Assembly: GCA_963556255.1 (NCBI GenBank) | Contig: OY744614.1 | Location: forward strand, 37,867,054 to 37,931,053 | Length of the DNA stretch: 64,000 nt | Direction: 5' to 3' | Source: Allolobophora icterica | Taxonomy: Eukaryota; Annelida; Clitellata; Crassiclitellata; Lumbricidae | In this document: positions 1-11,990 of the stretch, one piece after another | How the letters are laid out: every line of letters starts with the position of its first letter | Numbering within the stretch: position 1 is the stretch's first letter | Notes under the pieces: model-generated | Told to the model about the DNA's origin: nothing | What the model saw: the letters and a program-made list of their open reading frames with translations, nothing else | The model's database searches: none | Made by a program: the position numbers and the translations under genes

Positions 1-158
1 TTGTATATTTGACGCTGGTTGACGCAACGTCTTCTCTAATAAGTCTGTGAATTGGTTAGTGTGCCGTAACACCTGGACGGCGCTGTTGAGGTAACACGAG
101 CTTCCTACAACACAGAGCATGCAAAAACCTTATCTGCGACTGCGTGGCTTTTGGTGAC

Positions 159-475
159 TTGATCAATTCATTGAAAAATGAGCATGGTCGAGGCCATACT
201 ATCGCTGTAGCACGGTCCGTACTGACACGGGAACCTAAAATGGCGTGGCACCCATTCAAACGGACAGAAAGGGTGAAGGATATCACCGGATTAATTCTTT
301 GAAAAATGAGCAGGTCGAGGCCATGGGCCATGAGGTCGCACGGGGACCTTAAATGGCCTGGCACCCATTCAAACGGACAGCAGTGGTGAAGGATCTCGCC
401 CGAACAATCGTTGAAAAGAGCAGAGTCGAGGCCATACGGTCGCTTAAGTACGGTCCGTACAAGGGGACCTTCAGA
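159..475. repeat. Tandem array, about 3 copies of a ~115-bp unit
   Basis: Three diverged copies in a row share the words GGTCGAGGCCAT, GGACCTTAAATGGC and CACCCATTCAAACGGACAG, then GGTGAAGGAT. The same unit recurs singly near 14815-14880 (+) and, in the opposite orientation, near 26872-26910, so it is a dispersed repeat amplified here. Function unknown. Confidence 0.7.
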
Positions 476-1046
476 CGCTTTTTCAGCCTCATCCTCCATT
501 GGACACCTTAGGTGATTCAATTTTGAGGTGCCATCGATTTATGCCTATTGAATTAATACAACAAGAGCTATGGAAATGTTAAGATTAGATCAGATAAGTT
601 ACCCATATTAACTAGGCCGGCCATTTTGAGGTGAAATTTATAATAAGAGTCGACTTTTATTCGCACTGTCACGATTACGATATGTAGTCTTTGGCCTGCG
701 CTGTCTAGTAACATAAACTCATTAAAGCATTTAATATACTGACGCCATGTACGCGTCATCAATATCGTTCATCGGGAAACATGAATACGCTCGTGAATAG
801 GCTGGTGCCCTGCGCTTGGTCTTCGAGTGGCGCTTTAGAAGTTTGGAGGTTACGATTACGAAATAAAACGAATGAATGAATACTCGTTTATTGAAACATC
901 ATTAGCTGAAGCTACAGAGGTTATAGTTGGAAAGGAAGGAAAAAGATTGTTGCGATTTCAGTTAATGAAAATAATGGCAGTTAATGAAAATAAACAACAA
1001 TTACATTCATAAAAAGATCAATTGTTAATTTGTTCACGAAGTAGCG

Positions 1047-1080
1047 CCACAGTATAAATAATTAATTATTTATACTGTGG
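1047..1080. repeat. Perfect 34-bp palindrome
   Basis: The left arm CCACAGTATAAATAATT is followed directly by its exact reverse complement, so the sequence could extrude as a 17-bp hairpin with no loop. It is flanked by GTAGCGC on the left and TAGCGCC on the right. It may be the remnant of a small foldback element. Confidence 0.85.
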
Positions 1081-1611
1081 TAGCGCCGAGATCAGTGCCT
1101 TCTTAACAGCCTTGTAGGCCCTGGGCAAAGCAATGCGCTGGGACCCTGCTAACCCACGGGGATAAAAATTTAAACGGTCAATAAAATTAAACCTATAGAG
1201 TTATTGATACTTTCAACATTCACTTTGTAACTAAATGAACGTTTAAACTGTAAACATAAGGAAACGTACTGTAAAGCGAAGATTAATAAACAAAAACTTT
1301 TGAACAATATAACATAAGCATCGAAAAACACAAATATTTCAACAATACATGTTTGTTAATTGGTACACCATACAGACAGAGATGGTACTACCGTATGAAT
1401 TATTTTATTATTCAGAGATGATCGCTGTTAGCATTATCCGGGCAGCCTTCATGCTTCAGATGCTGACGACTGTGGCACTGGCTGTGTGTGTGTGGGTGTG
1501 TGTGTGGGTGTGTGTGCGCGTGCGTGTGTGTGCAAGCAAGCACACGCGTATGTGGTGAGGTTTCAAGGTCGTTCTGTAAAAAGATGCGACTGGATTTATA
1601 GACAATAATCG

Positions 1612-1716
1612 TAATCTCCAAACTTCTAAAGCGCCACTCGAAAGCCAAGCGCAGACACGCTGCATCAAGTCAGAGGGGTCCAAAGAGTAGTCCAAAGGAG
1701 GTCCGAGTCCGGTTAC
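1612..1716 (-). repeat. Dispersed SINE/LINE-tail-like repeat
   Basis: The sequence matches segments at 14669-14765, 27969-28104 and (inverted) 44985-45119. Shared words are AATCTCCAAACTTCTAAAG, CACTCGAAGGCCAAGC, GCGCTGCGTC, TCAGAGGGGT and GGTCCGAGTCCGGTTAC. The end resembles the GCGCTATATAAAT-type 3' tails of LINEs and their partner SINEs seen elsewhere in the window. Confidence 0.65.
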
Positions 1717-3392
1717 TACTTACTAGAGGGCCAGAACAAGAGAGGAGGCAAAGATATCGGAGGGCGATTTGAAGGCGTGAAAGGGAGGATAAACTTGCAC
1801 CTCCTGTTTCAGGCTATAGGCCTACCCTCACTGATAGTGGCGGATCTATGGAATTTACAAGGGCGGGGAAGAAGTGGACGGGGTCATGTATATTTGTCTT
1901 CGTCGAGGTTACCTTGGTGAAGATTTCTAAAGCTCGTGTACACAGCTATAATCTTTTTTCCAATGGAGCAGCGGCACGTTGACCTCTTGATTCCCTTTGC
2001 TGAAATCAATCGCTCAAAAAGCTTCGCTTAAAACTTTCAATATAAATATAAATCGATCTACATATGGTTATAGTAGGTATACCACGTTTACGCATATACA
2101 TATATAGGCTTATTATACATAGGCCTATATTTAATTTGCCTTAATAATTTCATTATTTGATTATCTGCAATGATCAGCAGTGGCGGCGCCAGGGGTGGGC
2201 TAGGGGGTGCTTAGCCCCCCAAACTGTGGCTCAGCCCCCCCCCCCAAAGCAAAACGCTGGAAATCTCTTAAGCTTTGCAATGCTTACATATACATAGCAG
2301 GTTCAATAGCAAATGCCATTTCTCCTACAATTCTTAAAGAATCTGATGCGTCTGTAACGTAGCTAGGCAGCCGGCTGTGTATAATATAGGTGACTAGCTG
2401 AGCCCCCATCCATCATCCAGGTTGTACAAGCTATATTATAGCCATCGCTGTGTATGAACTATGAACTCCAACTCTAACACATTTGACACATGACCTTGTA
2501 TAGCAAAGTTTCCCGCCCTTCCTAGCTCTTAGTCACACTGGGCTCTAGCCTCTAGGCAGCTGCTGGCCTCTGCACCATATGCCTCATTCGATCGTCCCGC
2601 TCTCCCCACTCTCTCTCCACATCTCTCTCCGTCTCTGACTCTCTCTCTCTGCCTTTGTCTTTGTCTGTCTGTCTCTGTTTCTGTCTCTTTCCGCATTGAG
2701 TATACCACTACATCTGTGCAGCCACGCACACAAGACCAATGCAAGATCAACGGTTTAAGACCAACTTGCCAAGACCAAATTAAGTCTCAAGACCGACAGC
2801 AAGGCCAAGTCACTGTTCCATACCCATTACCGATGAGCCATGGCTTCTACTTCTAATGTATCTTCGAAAAAGGCTTCCATCAAACGTCTCAGACAGTCAT
2901 TGTTAAGTTATTTCAGTTCCAGGAAAAAAGAATAAATCGGGTATGTATCACAACCTATATCACTATATAATAGGCCTACAGAGCGCGGGTCCGGTGTTGT
3001 AGCTGGCGGGGAGATCTGGCATTTTGAGATCTGGATTGCATGTTTTTAATTGTAAAAAAATAAATCGTAGGCCTTGCTCGCGGACCACCAGGCAGATGGC
3101 CGCGGACCACCAGTGGTCAGCGGACCACAGAGTGAGAACCACTGCATTACATTATCTTATTGTCTCATCACATGTTTGAGTTTTTACTGGCAGCCGGCGC
3201 AATGGGACCTGCGTGAATTCACCGGCAGCCTGACACTAAATTTGTGAATTTGTGCAGTTATGTTCATTTGCTTTGATGAATGTGGCAAATAAATTACTTA
3301 CTTACTTACTTACCCTCTATTCCTTCCATTGAGGAAGAAAAAATGCAACAAATTTTCCTGCCGAAATCTGTTCCCCCAAAGTTATGTACAGA

Positions 3393-3671
3393 CAGTGGCG
3401 TTACTATAGGGGTTGCGGGCCGCACCGGGTGAAACCTTCAGAGGGAGTGACACCAAAATGACAAAGAGACTGTCTAAAAAATGTGTGTGCATGTCAGAAA
3501 AATTTATTATTTTACAATAACAGATAACAACAAAAATATTTCTCGTAAACCCAGCTTACATGTACTGTAGGCCTATCATGCAGCATCAATTTACCTAAAG
3601 CTGAAACTCTATGCTAATTTACTTCATTGAACCTCCTAATGGGCGTGACACCACATATAGTGACGCCTCTG
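3393..3671. mobile_element. Nested short hAT-like MITE
   Basis: It begins CAGTGGCGTTACTATA and ends TATAGTGACGCCTCTG, an inverted repeat with two mismatches. The flanks TGTACAGA and TGTTAAGA match at 6 of 8 positions and look like a decayed 8-bp target duplication. It lies inside the larger hAT element at 2178-4977 and therefore inserted later. Confidence 0.7.
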
Positions 3672-3844
3672 TGTTAAGATTTTCGCATATGTAGGCCTAT
3701 GTAGGTTCCGAGGATTCATGTGATGTTATATATAATATCGTTTATTATAAATCAAAGTTGACAAACCGCAACTTGTTAAATGACCATCATTACCGAACTT
3801 GAAACGCCAGGCAATGGAACTGCTGCAAAACTGACTCCTCATCG

Positions 3845-3918
<74 letters not shown>
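3845..3918. repeat. (CAT)n microsatellite
   Basis: About 24 consecutive CAT units with a single interruption at the start. The poly-methionine reading frame on the reverse strand is an artefact of this repeat. Confidence 0.95.
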
Positions 3919-3919
<1 letters not shown>

Positions 3920-4008
3920 AGTATCTGTCTCATTGTGAATAGTTGACCAATTCTGCTTCTTCCTGATCTGAACTCGGCGTGCTCTTCTCAAAGTGATCTC
4001 TCAACATA

Positions 4009-4310
4009 CTACTTCATTCTGTTTTGTATCATTTTTTTAAAGACTTTTCCTGGAATGCGCTGTATGCTAATGCCTCTGTAGTTTTTTTCAATCTTGTGGA
4101 TCTCCTTTTCTTTTATATATAGGGACGATTGTCGATTTTGCCCAGTCGCCTGGTATTTCTCCCTCTTGTTGAATGTTTGCAACAACGGTATGCATAGCGT
4201 TACATAACATAACATAACATAACATAACATAACATAACATAAGAAGTGTTTTAAGTGGTTCAGAAGACGTGTAATCTGTGTTAGAACCACTGCACATTAG
4301 CCTCGAACGC
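4009..4310 (-). pseudogene. LINE reverse transcriptase fragment
   Basis: On the reverse strand two overlapping frames together read a typical non-LTR reverse transcriptase segment: I-P-G-D-W-A-K-S-T-I-V-P-I-Y-K-R-K-G-D-P, then after a frame change N-Y-R-G-I-S-I-Q and P-G-K-V-F-K-K-M. This is the fingers region (W..s.ivPiyKkGd...NYRgIs). An (ATAAC)n tract around 4203-4240 interrupts the upstream part. It is a dead fragment inside the hAT element. Confidence 0.75.
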
Positions 4311-4508
4311 TCAATAGCCCGATTTCCCTAGCATCTTCTTAAAAGCTGCGATAGTGTCCACTGAGACTGTACTATCATCCAAACCATTCCACAGGTCTAC
4401 AACTCTTGCACTGAAGAATTTCTGCCATAATGTTCCTTTCGGCCTCTTAAATAATGTATACCTGTGTCCCCGAGTTGTCTTCTTTGGTGCTAATTCAAAG
4501 AACCTCAC
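4311..4508 (-). pseudogene. LINE ORF2 C-terminal fragment
   Basis: The reverse-strand frame contains R-G-H-R-Y-T-L-F-K-R, F-F-S-A-R-V-V-D-L-W-N-G-L and A-F-K-K-M-L. This is the C-terminal tail typical of CR1/jockey-group non-LTR polymerases (R..FF..R....WN.L...). It is short and adjoins another LINE piece in the same orientation, so the two may belong to one broken copy. Confidence 0.6.
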
Positions 4509-5504
4509 CCACTACAGATATTCCTTTCTAGTGATAATCTTATAAGCTTCGATCAGATCTCCTCTGCTCCTCCTTCTCTCCAATGTTGTTAGTCCAATGT
4601 TGTTAACAATAATTGTTTCTCCTCCTCCTTGAAGTAGTTCCGTAGTGATTCCATCCATGCCATATTTTTCACTGGATGTGTACTAAAACGCACCTACAGG
4701 CATCTGAAACCTGAAATTTTTTTCCGGGGGTCCCCGCTTCAAAGGGGTGCCGCTTCGCGGCAGGGGTGGGGTTGTAGGAGGACGGGAAAGGACTAGGAAG
4801 GGGTGGAGGAAAGGGAAAGGAAAGGGAGGAAGAAGGGCAGGTATGGAAGAGGGGGAGGGGAGAGAAGTACAGGAAAGGGCAAGGGGACGGAGAAAAGGGG
4901 AGGGTAGAGGAGGAAGGGAGAAAGGGAAGAGCTTAGGGCTTCAGCCCCCCAAACCTGAAATCCTGGCGCCGCCACTGATGATCAGTGGGTGACAGAGCAA
5001 TGCGAAGCTGAGCCTCGGCGGCGTACTGTCGTAACTGGACTTAAAAGTGATTGACTAGGCCTATAAGTCTCTTTGGTGCGGATTCTAAACAATAATTCGA
5101 GTTTGACTTGCAAAACTGCTAGCGTTGAAAAATCTGCTGCTTTCAACTTTTGCTGATATCAGTTTGCAAAATACGAATAAACTATTCACCTCCACTTCAG
5201 ACTGGGAATATGTGCCGGAGTACACGATTCTCGTTCTCTGCTAATGCACAAATCAGCAGCTTCGGCCAACTGGTTGGCCGTAAGATCGGGGTACTGCTAT
5301 AAATCCTTGCTTCATTCGATTTATCAAGCGCTCAATTTCACTACGAATTCACATTAACATCAACTTTCACAGTCATCGGTCTGTCTCCTGTCAGCATGCA
5401 GAACTCATATTCACATATTGGACCCGTATAAAGCCAACATGGGTTCCATGTAATGCCCACGGAAATGATGGCACGGTATGCGGTAAAATGCATTGTATTG
5501 TTAT

Positions 5505-5645
5505 TGAGAAGTCGATAGCAAGTCGATAAGTCAGTCGATAAGTCTAAGCGACTTAGTCAGCCGATAAGCATGTGATTTAGTTGACTGAGTCGATAAGTCA
5601 GTCGCTAAATCATCAAGTCAGTCGGTAACTCCTTAGCGACTGATT
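5505..5645. repeat. Degenerate tandem repeat of GTCGATAAGTCA
   Basis: About ten imperfect copies of a 10-12-bp word (GTCGATAAGTCA, GACTTAGTCAGC, GTCGCTAAATCA). No coding potential is seen. Confidence 0.6.
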
Positions 5646-5999
5646 CCGGGTACTATTCTAGTGGAATGTAACGCTGGTGGATGAAGGAATGTGGAGTGTA
5701 ATGGTGGGAGGGGGAAGGGGGATTCGTGGCATGTGAGTGAGGATGTGGAGAAAGTCTCAGGCAGACGTGCATTTGGTTATACGGTCAGTGAGAGAAGGGA
5801 GAGTAGAGAATGAAGATGGACAGAGGCAGACAGACAGACAAAGGAAGAGACTGACAGACTCTGAGTTCAGACAGAGAAGTTAGCGGGGACGGAAACAAAT
5901 GTATGACTAAAATGAGAGATCCAAAGACGGACAGACAGCCACATTGCATCATGTAATGTTCGTTTTTAAACAATAAATTAAATGGAAATGAATAATTGA

Positions 6000-6106
6000 A
6001 TACAGACAGACAGACGTAGGCAGAGAGACAAAGAGACAGATAGGCAGAGAGACATAGATAGAGAGACAGAGACAGAGAGATACAGAGGCAGAGACAGAGA
6101 GAGAAT

Positions 6107-6145
<39 letters not shown>

Positions 6146-6174
6146 GGATGGATGGATGGATGGATAGATGGATG
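6000..6174. repeat. GACA/GAGA/GATG microsatellite cluster
   Basis: A purine-rich low-complexity tract of ACAGACAG, AGAGACAG and, from about 6146, GGAT units. A shorter related patch lies at about 5810-5850. Confidence 0.85.
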
Positions 6175-6228
6175 GTTTGAATAGTTTTAGGCCTCTTTTA
6201 ATAGCTTTTAAACGGGTTTGATTAGGGG

Positions 6229-6515
6229 TGCTCGGTAGTCTACTGGTTAGCGCGCTGGACTGTCAATCGAGAGGCCGGGGGTTCAAACCCCCCAGGGCAG
6301 AAATTTGGTTCGAGATTTCTGTTCCACATGCACCCCTAGCCAACTCAGCTATGATGAGTACACTGACACTGTCAGTGGGAAGATGAGACGGCGAGGGAGA
6401 GGACTGGCCACCCGCCCTCATATGCCGAGGCTAAGAAAATGAAGTCGCTAACACTTCATACCCATGGCTGCCTCAGGGCTAGCTTAAGGGACTGCTCTTC
6501 TTCTTCTTGATTAGC
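6229..6515 (+). mobile_element. tRNA-derived SINE, family 1 (full-length copy)
   Basis: The 5' head is tRNA-like: an A-box-like TAGTCTACTGGTTAGCGC and a B box GGTTCAAACC, with GTC where the anticodon would sit, so a tRNA-Asp ancestor is possible (inference). The body carries CCAACTCAGCTATGATGAGT, GGGAAGATGAGACGGCGAGG, GGACTGGCCACCCGCCCT and AACACTTCATACCCATGGCT. The 3' end is a (CTT)n tail. Further copies lie at 9919-10207, 26557-26865, 27360-27568, 32485-32632 and, inverted, 42030-42306. Confidence 0.85.
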
Positions 6516-7017
6516 TTTTAGGCCTTTATGAATATCCATTAGGCGTGTTTTCAATCACCATTAGCATCAATGATACTTATGGTGATTAATTGATTGACTG
6601 ATTGAAAAAGAAGGAGCATCAAAAGAAGAATGAGGCAGTAGAAGACTATTAAACGTGAAGAGAAAGAAGAGAAAGCGAAGAAGAACTAGCGACCGAAGTG
6701 GACAAGGGGGCGGGGAGGGGCGAGAGAGAAGAGAGAGAAGGGGCATCAGCAGCAGTAGCAGCAGCAACAGCCTGTCGGAATGCAACGGAGCAAAGCCAAC
6801 TGGTGTGTCGCTTGTGTCAGCGTTCATTGGACCGTGACGGACGAAGAGGCAACGACCGTGGACGGATGTTGTGATTGTTTGGTCGGATTGTAGTCAGACG
6901 TAGTTTGTGGGGCAAGAGATGGAACTTCCCTCACTAGATCACACTGTTCTCTCTCACACTCTCTATCACTCTCTGACTCTCTCGCTCTCACTCCTTCGCT
7001 CTTTCTCTCTGACTCTC

Positions 7018-7385
<368 letters not shown>

Positions 7386-7566
7386 TGTCCCTCCCTCCCT
7401 CCCTCCCTCCGTCCTTTCGTCCCTCCGTCCCTCCCTCCCTCCTTCCATCCGTCCGTCCCTCCCTCCCTCCCTCCCTCCCTCCCTCCCTCCCTCCCTCCCT
7501 CCCTCCCTCCCTCCCTCCCTCCCTCCGTCGCTCCGTCCCTCTCTCCATTCTTCCATCCCTCCCTCT
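7386..7566. repeat. (CCCT)n microsatellite with CCGT variants
   Basis: A long pyrimidine tract of CCCT units with scattered CCGT and CCAT variants. The proline/serine and glycine/arginine frames across it are not genes. Confidence 0.95.
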
Positions 7567-7593
7567 CTTTCTCTCTCTCTCTCTACATTAGGC

Positions 7594-8213
7594 CAGCGGC
7601 TTTCAAACGGTGGTACTCGTACCGCTAGGGGTCATCCATAAAGGACGTCCGCAACGAGGGGGGAGGGAGGGGGTCATCGAAATGCGGACAAATGCGGACA
7701 AGGGGAGGGTCTAAACTTTTAAATTTGATAGTTTTTAAATGCCACATTGCTTCAACCTTCCCTGAAAGACAACAAGGTCAGTGAGGTGATTGCCTAAAAC
7801 CTCGTGCATGGTATAACCTTTGCTGCGACTTTAAAGAGGCTTTTCTTACTGCACATCCCGATATTAAACCCGAACTGTCACTTGTCACTTGAATGTTCAC
7901 AGGAACTGTGGAATAATTGGAAAAATGATAATAACTCTAAAAATTGGATTTGGCGTGCGGACGTCCGCAAAGGGGAGGGAGGGAGGGTAAGATCAAATGC
8001 GGACAAGGGAGGAGTGAGGGGTCCAAAGGAGGTAATATTTTGCGAACGTCTTTTATGGACGACCCCCTAGTGGTACATCAGGTGTCGCTAAGTGGTACGC
8101 GAAAAGGGGACTTCACGCTCGCCTATAGTTTTCGATCTGACCTTTACTGATGGTACACCATCATTCGATTTTTCACCCAGTGGTACAATAAAAATAAAGT
8201 TTGAAAACCGCTG
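7594..8213. mobile_element. hAT-like MITE interrupted by a TA-target MITE
   Basis: The ends read CAGCGGCTTTCAAAC and GTTTGAAAACCGCTG, an inverted repeat shared with the complete copy at 43900-44152. The flanks CATTAGGC and CCCTAGGC match at 6 of 8 positions. A second element (7628-8067) lies inside, inserted at the TA of the internal CTAG. Confidence 0.8.
7628..8067. mobile_element. TA-target TIR element, nested
   Basis: The ends are GGGGTCATCCATAAAGGACG and the inverse CTTTTATGGACGACCCC. TA lies on both sides, so the target duplication is TA. The interior has two GGACGTCCGCAA-type patches and GGGGAGGG runs. A fragment of the same type lies at 13798-13890, and a relative with GGGGCCATCCA ends lies at 30993-31447. 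I cannot assign a superfamily beyond the TA target. Confidence 0.75.
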
Positions 8214-8261
8214 CCCTAGGCCGATCGAGGGACTAATGGAAGGCGACTTGTAGGAGAGGAT

Positions 8262-8420
8262 GACGTAATCCCATACGGTAGTCGATTGGGTGAGGGTTCG
8301 CCTTATGAAGCATAGTGTGAGGGTTCGATCCTTCCACGAGAGGATTGCCGTGTGAGCGCTTTTAGTCCTTCACGAACAATTGCTCAGCGCCGTCGATTGA
8401 TGCTTTGTTATTCGTTAGGC
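8262..8420 (+). mobile_element. tRNA-derived SINE, family 2 (diverged copy)
   Basis: The sequence has a tRNA-like head with GGGTTCGATCC as B box. It then has the family's 3' core, AGTCCTTCACGAACAATTGC and TCAGCGCCGTCGATTGATG. Better copies are at 47850-48045, 62497-62680 and, inverted, 15000-15190. Confidence 0.65.
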
Positions 8421-9918
8421 CTAGTGGCCATAATAATTATAGAAAATATGATAGTAATCTAAGACGACACCATAATATTATATAATCGGAAATAATCTAA
8501 TCTAATCTTATTTTATCTAATCTGATTTCATTTTTATTTTATTTAATCTTTAATTATCTCATATTATCTTATTTTATCTAATCTAATTTAATCTAATTTC
8601 GCCTTTCTCGTCTCATCAAATCTCGTTTGATCTCGTCTTATCTCGTCTAAATCTCACCGTGAGAATTAGGATTAGCTGCATGGCTTTAAATTTGGAAATT
8701 CTCTTCTTCGTCTTCCGGATAATTCACGACAACGAGAGCCAAACGTCATGAATAATTAACCACAGACCGGACCAAAACTTCGCCGATCCATGATGTAAAA
8801 TGCATGACGTAGGAATTTATATAGCGTATTTAAAACAGATCGGACGATTGTCTTCGAAAAAATAATAGCGGAGCAGAGAAGTCCATCTAACGAAGGAATT
8901 GATGAGAAAATTGGTCTGTTACGATCAGTGATTGAATTGTCGGGGGGGTTGGGAGGGTTCAACCCCCCAGTTCATTTTTCAACCCCTCCAGTTAATTCCT
9001 AAAAATTACCTTGGGGGGTTAGGTTAAACCCTCCCATTGCAGTTTTCAGTGGTTCAATATATTGTGTATCTTCCTTTCGCGTGCACTCAAATAATTATTC
9101 TGCTGCTGCTATACGATTGTGTGCACTCAAGGTCACTTGAGGTCAAATGCGTCCTCAGTGCGCCAGCAATAAGACAAGATAGCACATGGCCACAACATTA
9201 TTATGGCAGGCTCAGCCCCTTCGCTATCTACCTAACCGCATACAGAGCTACTGGCACTACCGGCAGGGTCATGACCGAGTATACAGCCTCTGGACTGACG
9301 TCGGCCTACCCCAGCCTCGGCAGATTCCAGCCTCGGAAGACCCCAGCATCCGCAGACCCCAGCCAGAAAGAAATTAATCACTATAGATATTATACGCTGA
9401 TGTGTACGCCACATGTTCATAGATATGCAGCTTTCTGTTATTTTTGCCTTTGTCACTCTATCTCTATATATCTACTAGATATTTAGGCATACGTACATGC
9501 ATAGATAGACATGGAATATATATGCATATATAAACATGTATATGTATATAGGCCCTATCTATATTATGTCGAACTGAAATTCGTAAAATCAGTACGACCT
9601 CTGTTGGATTCGTTAGACTTATAAGCTTATAAATTCAATTGCCAAGTAAAAATGAGTTTACGGAAGTTTGGAGTTTCGTGCAAAAAGCGATTTGCTTATT
9701 GTGAAGAATGTCATGGAGAACCTGAAACAACTAAATTCAGACGATGTGACAGTGAAGCCGAGAATGCTGATGAATCAAAACGTGGTTAGTGTGAATGAGT
9801 ATAGGCCTAATCATGCACTTACCGAGATTACAATAATAGGTTAGAATCTAGCTTGAACGAAGTGCTAACGTTAATCACTGGTTGATACTGAGTTATAGAC
9901 TTGTTTTCTTATTTTATA
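8421..9918. other. Non-genic sequence
   Basis: It holds a low-complexity TCTAATCTTATTTTATC tract (about 8478-8650) and a patch of GGGGGGTT/AACCCCCC inversions (8938-9045) that suggests a decayed DNA element. The AT-rich remainder shows no convincing exon. Confidence 0.5.
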
Positions 9919-10207
9919 GGGATGCTCGATAGTGTAGTAGTTAGCACGTGGGATTGTCAATCGAGAGTTCGAGAGTTCAAATCCCGAGAGGGCAGAAATT
10001 TGGTTCGAGATTTCTGTTCTATCTGCACCCCCTAGCCAACTCAGCTATGATGAGTACACTGACCGTAAACTGTCAGTGGGAAGATGAGACGGCGAGGGAG
10101 AGGACTGGCCACCCGCCCTCTTAGGTCGAGGCCAAGAAAATGAACTCACTAACACTTCATACCCATGGCTGCCTCAGAGCTAGCTTAAGAGATTGCTCTT
10201 CTGCTTC
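9919..10207 (+). mobile_element. tRNA-derived SINE, family 1
   Basis: A full-length copy: TAGTGTAGTAGTTAGCACG as A-box region, GAGTTCAAATCC as B box, and the body words AACTCAGCTATGATGAGT and GGGAAGATGAGACGGCGAGG. It ends in a pyrimidine tail TCTTCTGCTTCTTTC. Confidence 0.85.
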
Positions 10208-10702
10208 TTTCTTATTTTTATTAGTTATGTGTAAATTGGCACATAAATAAACTCGATGGGAATTTACTAATGTGCTTAAAATTGTCAATTTCGACAAGTA
10301 ACTGAAATTTTGAGTTAATTTAAATTTATGAATGATATGATACTGAATATGTGATTATTTATATTTCAATCGACTTTTTTTTATATATTGTACATAGACT
10401 GGAACCCTGGGCAAAGCTACAGGCTTGCCAAGGAGAGCTGAATTATCTAGTCATAGTTCTAAATTATCAGCTTACTTAATGAAAACTGTTGCTTTGTTTT
10501 TCTGTTTTCATTCATACCGCTTCAGTGTTGCTTAAGTCATAATTTTTTGCTAGATCTATTAATCTTCTGAAAATAAAAATAAAGCTCAGAAGTATTCCCA
10601 TAAGTACTGTATTCTTCACTATTCGATTTTTTTACACAGCTAAGAATCAAGTACGTACACCCACTACAATTTCACACGTAGGCCCTATAACAGTTTCAAG
10701 TT

Positions 10703-10823
<121 letters not shown>

Positions 10824-11084
10824 TTTATTCAAAAACCAAGTGACAAACCGCATTAGGGTAGAAATTAAGAAATTCTGTTCGGGACATCCGTTACATTGAA
10901 AGAATTTTTCAAACCCCCCCAGTTCAAATTTGACAATTCAAACCCTGGTTACGATAGATGCTGCTGAGGCAGAGAGAGAATCTCTGAGCGACATCTGTTG
11001 ATTGCCGTCTGCTGATTTAATTTATGGCCAACGCAGGACGTTGAATGCGCCACATGTGGCTGCGTCCGTGAGTGTATATGTACG

Positions 11085-11870
11085 TATGTGTGTATGTAGG
11101 TATCTATGTGTGTATGTGTGTATGTATGTATGTATGTATGTATGTATGTATGTATGTATGTATGTATGTATGTATGTATGTATGTATGTATATATGTATG
11201 TATGTATGCATGTATGTATATTAGGGCTGTACCGAATAGGTGATTATCACAATTCGGCCGAATACGAATAATTGGACCAACTATTCGGCCGAATACGAAT
11301 ACGAATAGTGTACAAAATAGGTCTACCGACAACATTCAAAATTTCAAATGTAAGAAAAAGTTTCAGTTCAGTAAATTAATGCATAAACTAAAAGTAAACA
11401 GTTAACTACATGTAATTTTTGCATCCTTCTGCCAGTCTGTGTAAACTAGGAATGGAACTAATTTAACTAAACTTAGAAATTGTCACTTACTTAACGTTCA
11501 CTCCCACTCGCTATAGGCTAGCAGCCGCATATGCAGAAACAGATGTCACGTGACCACTATTCGTAATCAGTCAGACCGCTACGAATAGCTATTTGGCCCA
11601 CTATTCGGCCTCAAAGCAAATACGAAGCGAATATTCGGTACAGCCCTAATGTATATATGTATGTATGCATGTATGTATATATGTGTGTGCATGTATGCAT
11701 GTATGTATATATGTATGTGTGCATGTATATATATATATATGAATGCATGTATGTATATATGTATATATATGCATGTATGAATGTATGTATGTATATTTAT
11801 ATGTATGTATGTATGTATCTAAGTATGCATGCATGCATGTAGTCTAAGTACGTACGCATGTATGCAATAC
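11085..11870. repeat. (GTAT)n microsatellite split by a hAT MITE
   Basis: GTAT units run from about 11085 to 11221 and resume from 11649 to about 11870 with many TATATG and GCAT variants. The two halves were one array before the element at 11222-11648 inserted. The Tyr-Ile-His and Met-Tyr-Val-Cys frames are artefacts. Confidence 0.9.
11222..11648. mobile_element. hAT MITE with TAGGGCTGTACCGAATA ends
   Basis: The left end TAGGGCTGTACCGAATA is matched by TATTCGGTACAGCCCTA on the right. The flanks ATGTATAT (11214-11221 and 11649-11656) form a perfect 8-bp target duplication. That is less decisive than usual because the target is a microsatellite. The interior has several TATTCGGCCGAATACGAAT words. 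A truncated relative lies at 18745-18990. Confidence 0.88.
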
Positions 11871-11880
11871 ATATAAATAT

Positions 11881-11990
11881 CAGGTGATATTAGATGTGCC
11901 TATATAATATATATATAATATATATATTATATATATATTATATATATATGTATATATGTATAGATATATAGGCCCATCTAATATCACCTG
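11881..11990. repeat. 110-bp hairpin-forming inverted repeat
   Basis: CAGGTGATATTAGATGTGCC at the left is the reverse complement (one mismatch) of the right end, which closes with TCTAATATCACCTG. The loop is an AT-rich TATATA tract. The shape fits a miniature foldback element; no clear target duplication is visible. Confidence 0.75.

Larger units (their letters stand above)
1..2169. other. Intergenic repeat-rich sequence without a recognisable gene
   Basis: No open frame here looks like a protein. The stretch holds a tandem array (159-475), copies of a dispersed repeat whose end reads GCGCTTTAGAAGTTTGGAG (about 830-857 on + and 1612-1716 on -), a perfect 34-bp palindrome (1047-1080) and a TG-rich microsatellite (about 1481-1536). 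The remaining sequence is AT-rich and featureless to me. Confidence 0.6.
2178..4977. mobile_element. hAT-type nonautonomous DNA transposon, 2800 bp
   Basis: The element starts CAGTGGCGGCGCCAGG and ends with the exact reverse complement CCTGGCGCCGCCACTG. It is flanked by a perfect 8-bp target duplication ATGATCAG (2170-2177 and 4978-4985). An 8-bp duplication with CAGTGGCGG-type ends is the signature of hAT transposons. Both subterminal regions are rich in CCCCCC and GCTTAG words (CAGCCCCCC near each end). No transposase frame is present. The interior has been colonised by another hAT-like element (3393-3671), a hAT end fragment (about 3062-3145), a (CAT)n tract and LINE pieces (4009-4508). 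Confidence 0.9.

Noticed and set aside
56..520. Reverse-strand 154-codon frame as a gene
   Set aside because: It spans the 115-bp tandem repeat, whose unit recurs at 14.8 and 26.9 kb in both orientations; composition and repetition are not gene-like.
6229..6302. A free-standing tRNA gene (tRNA-Asp-like cloverleaf)
   Set aside because: The same tRNA-like head is followed by a conserved non-tRNA body in at least two other copies, so it is the head of a SINE.
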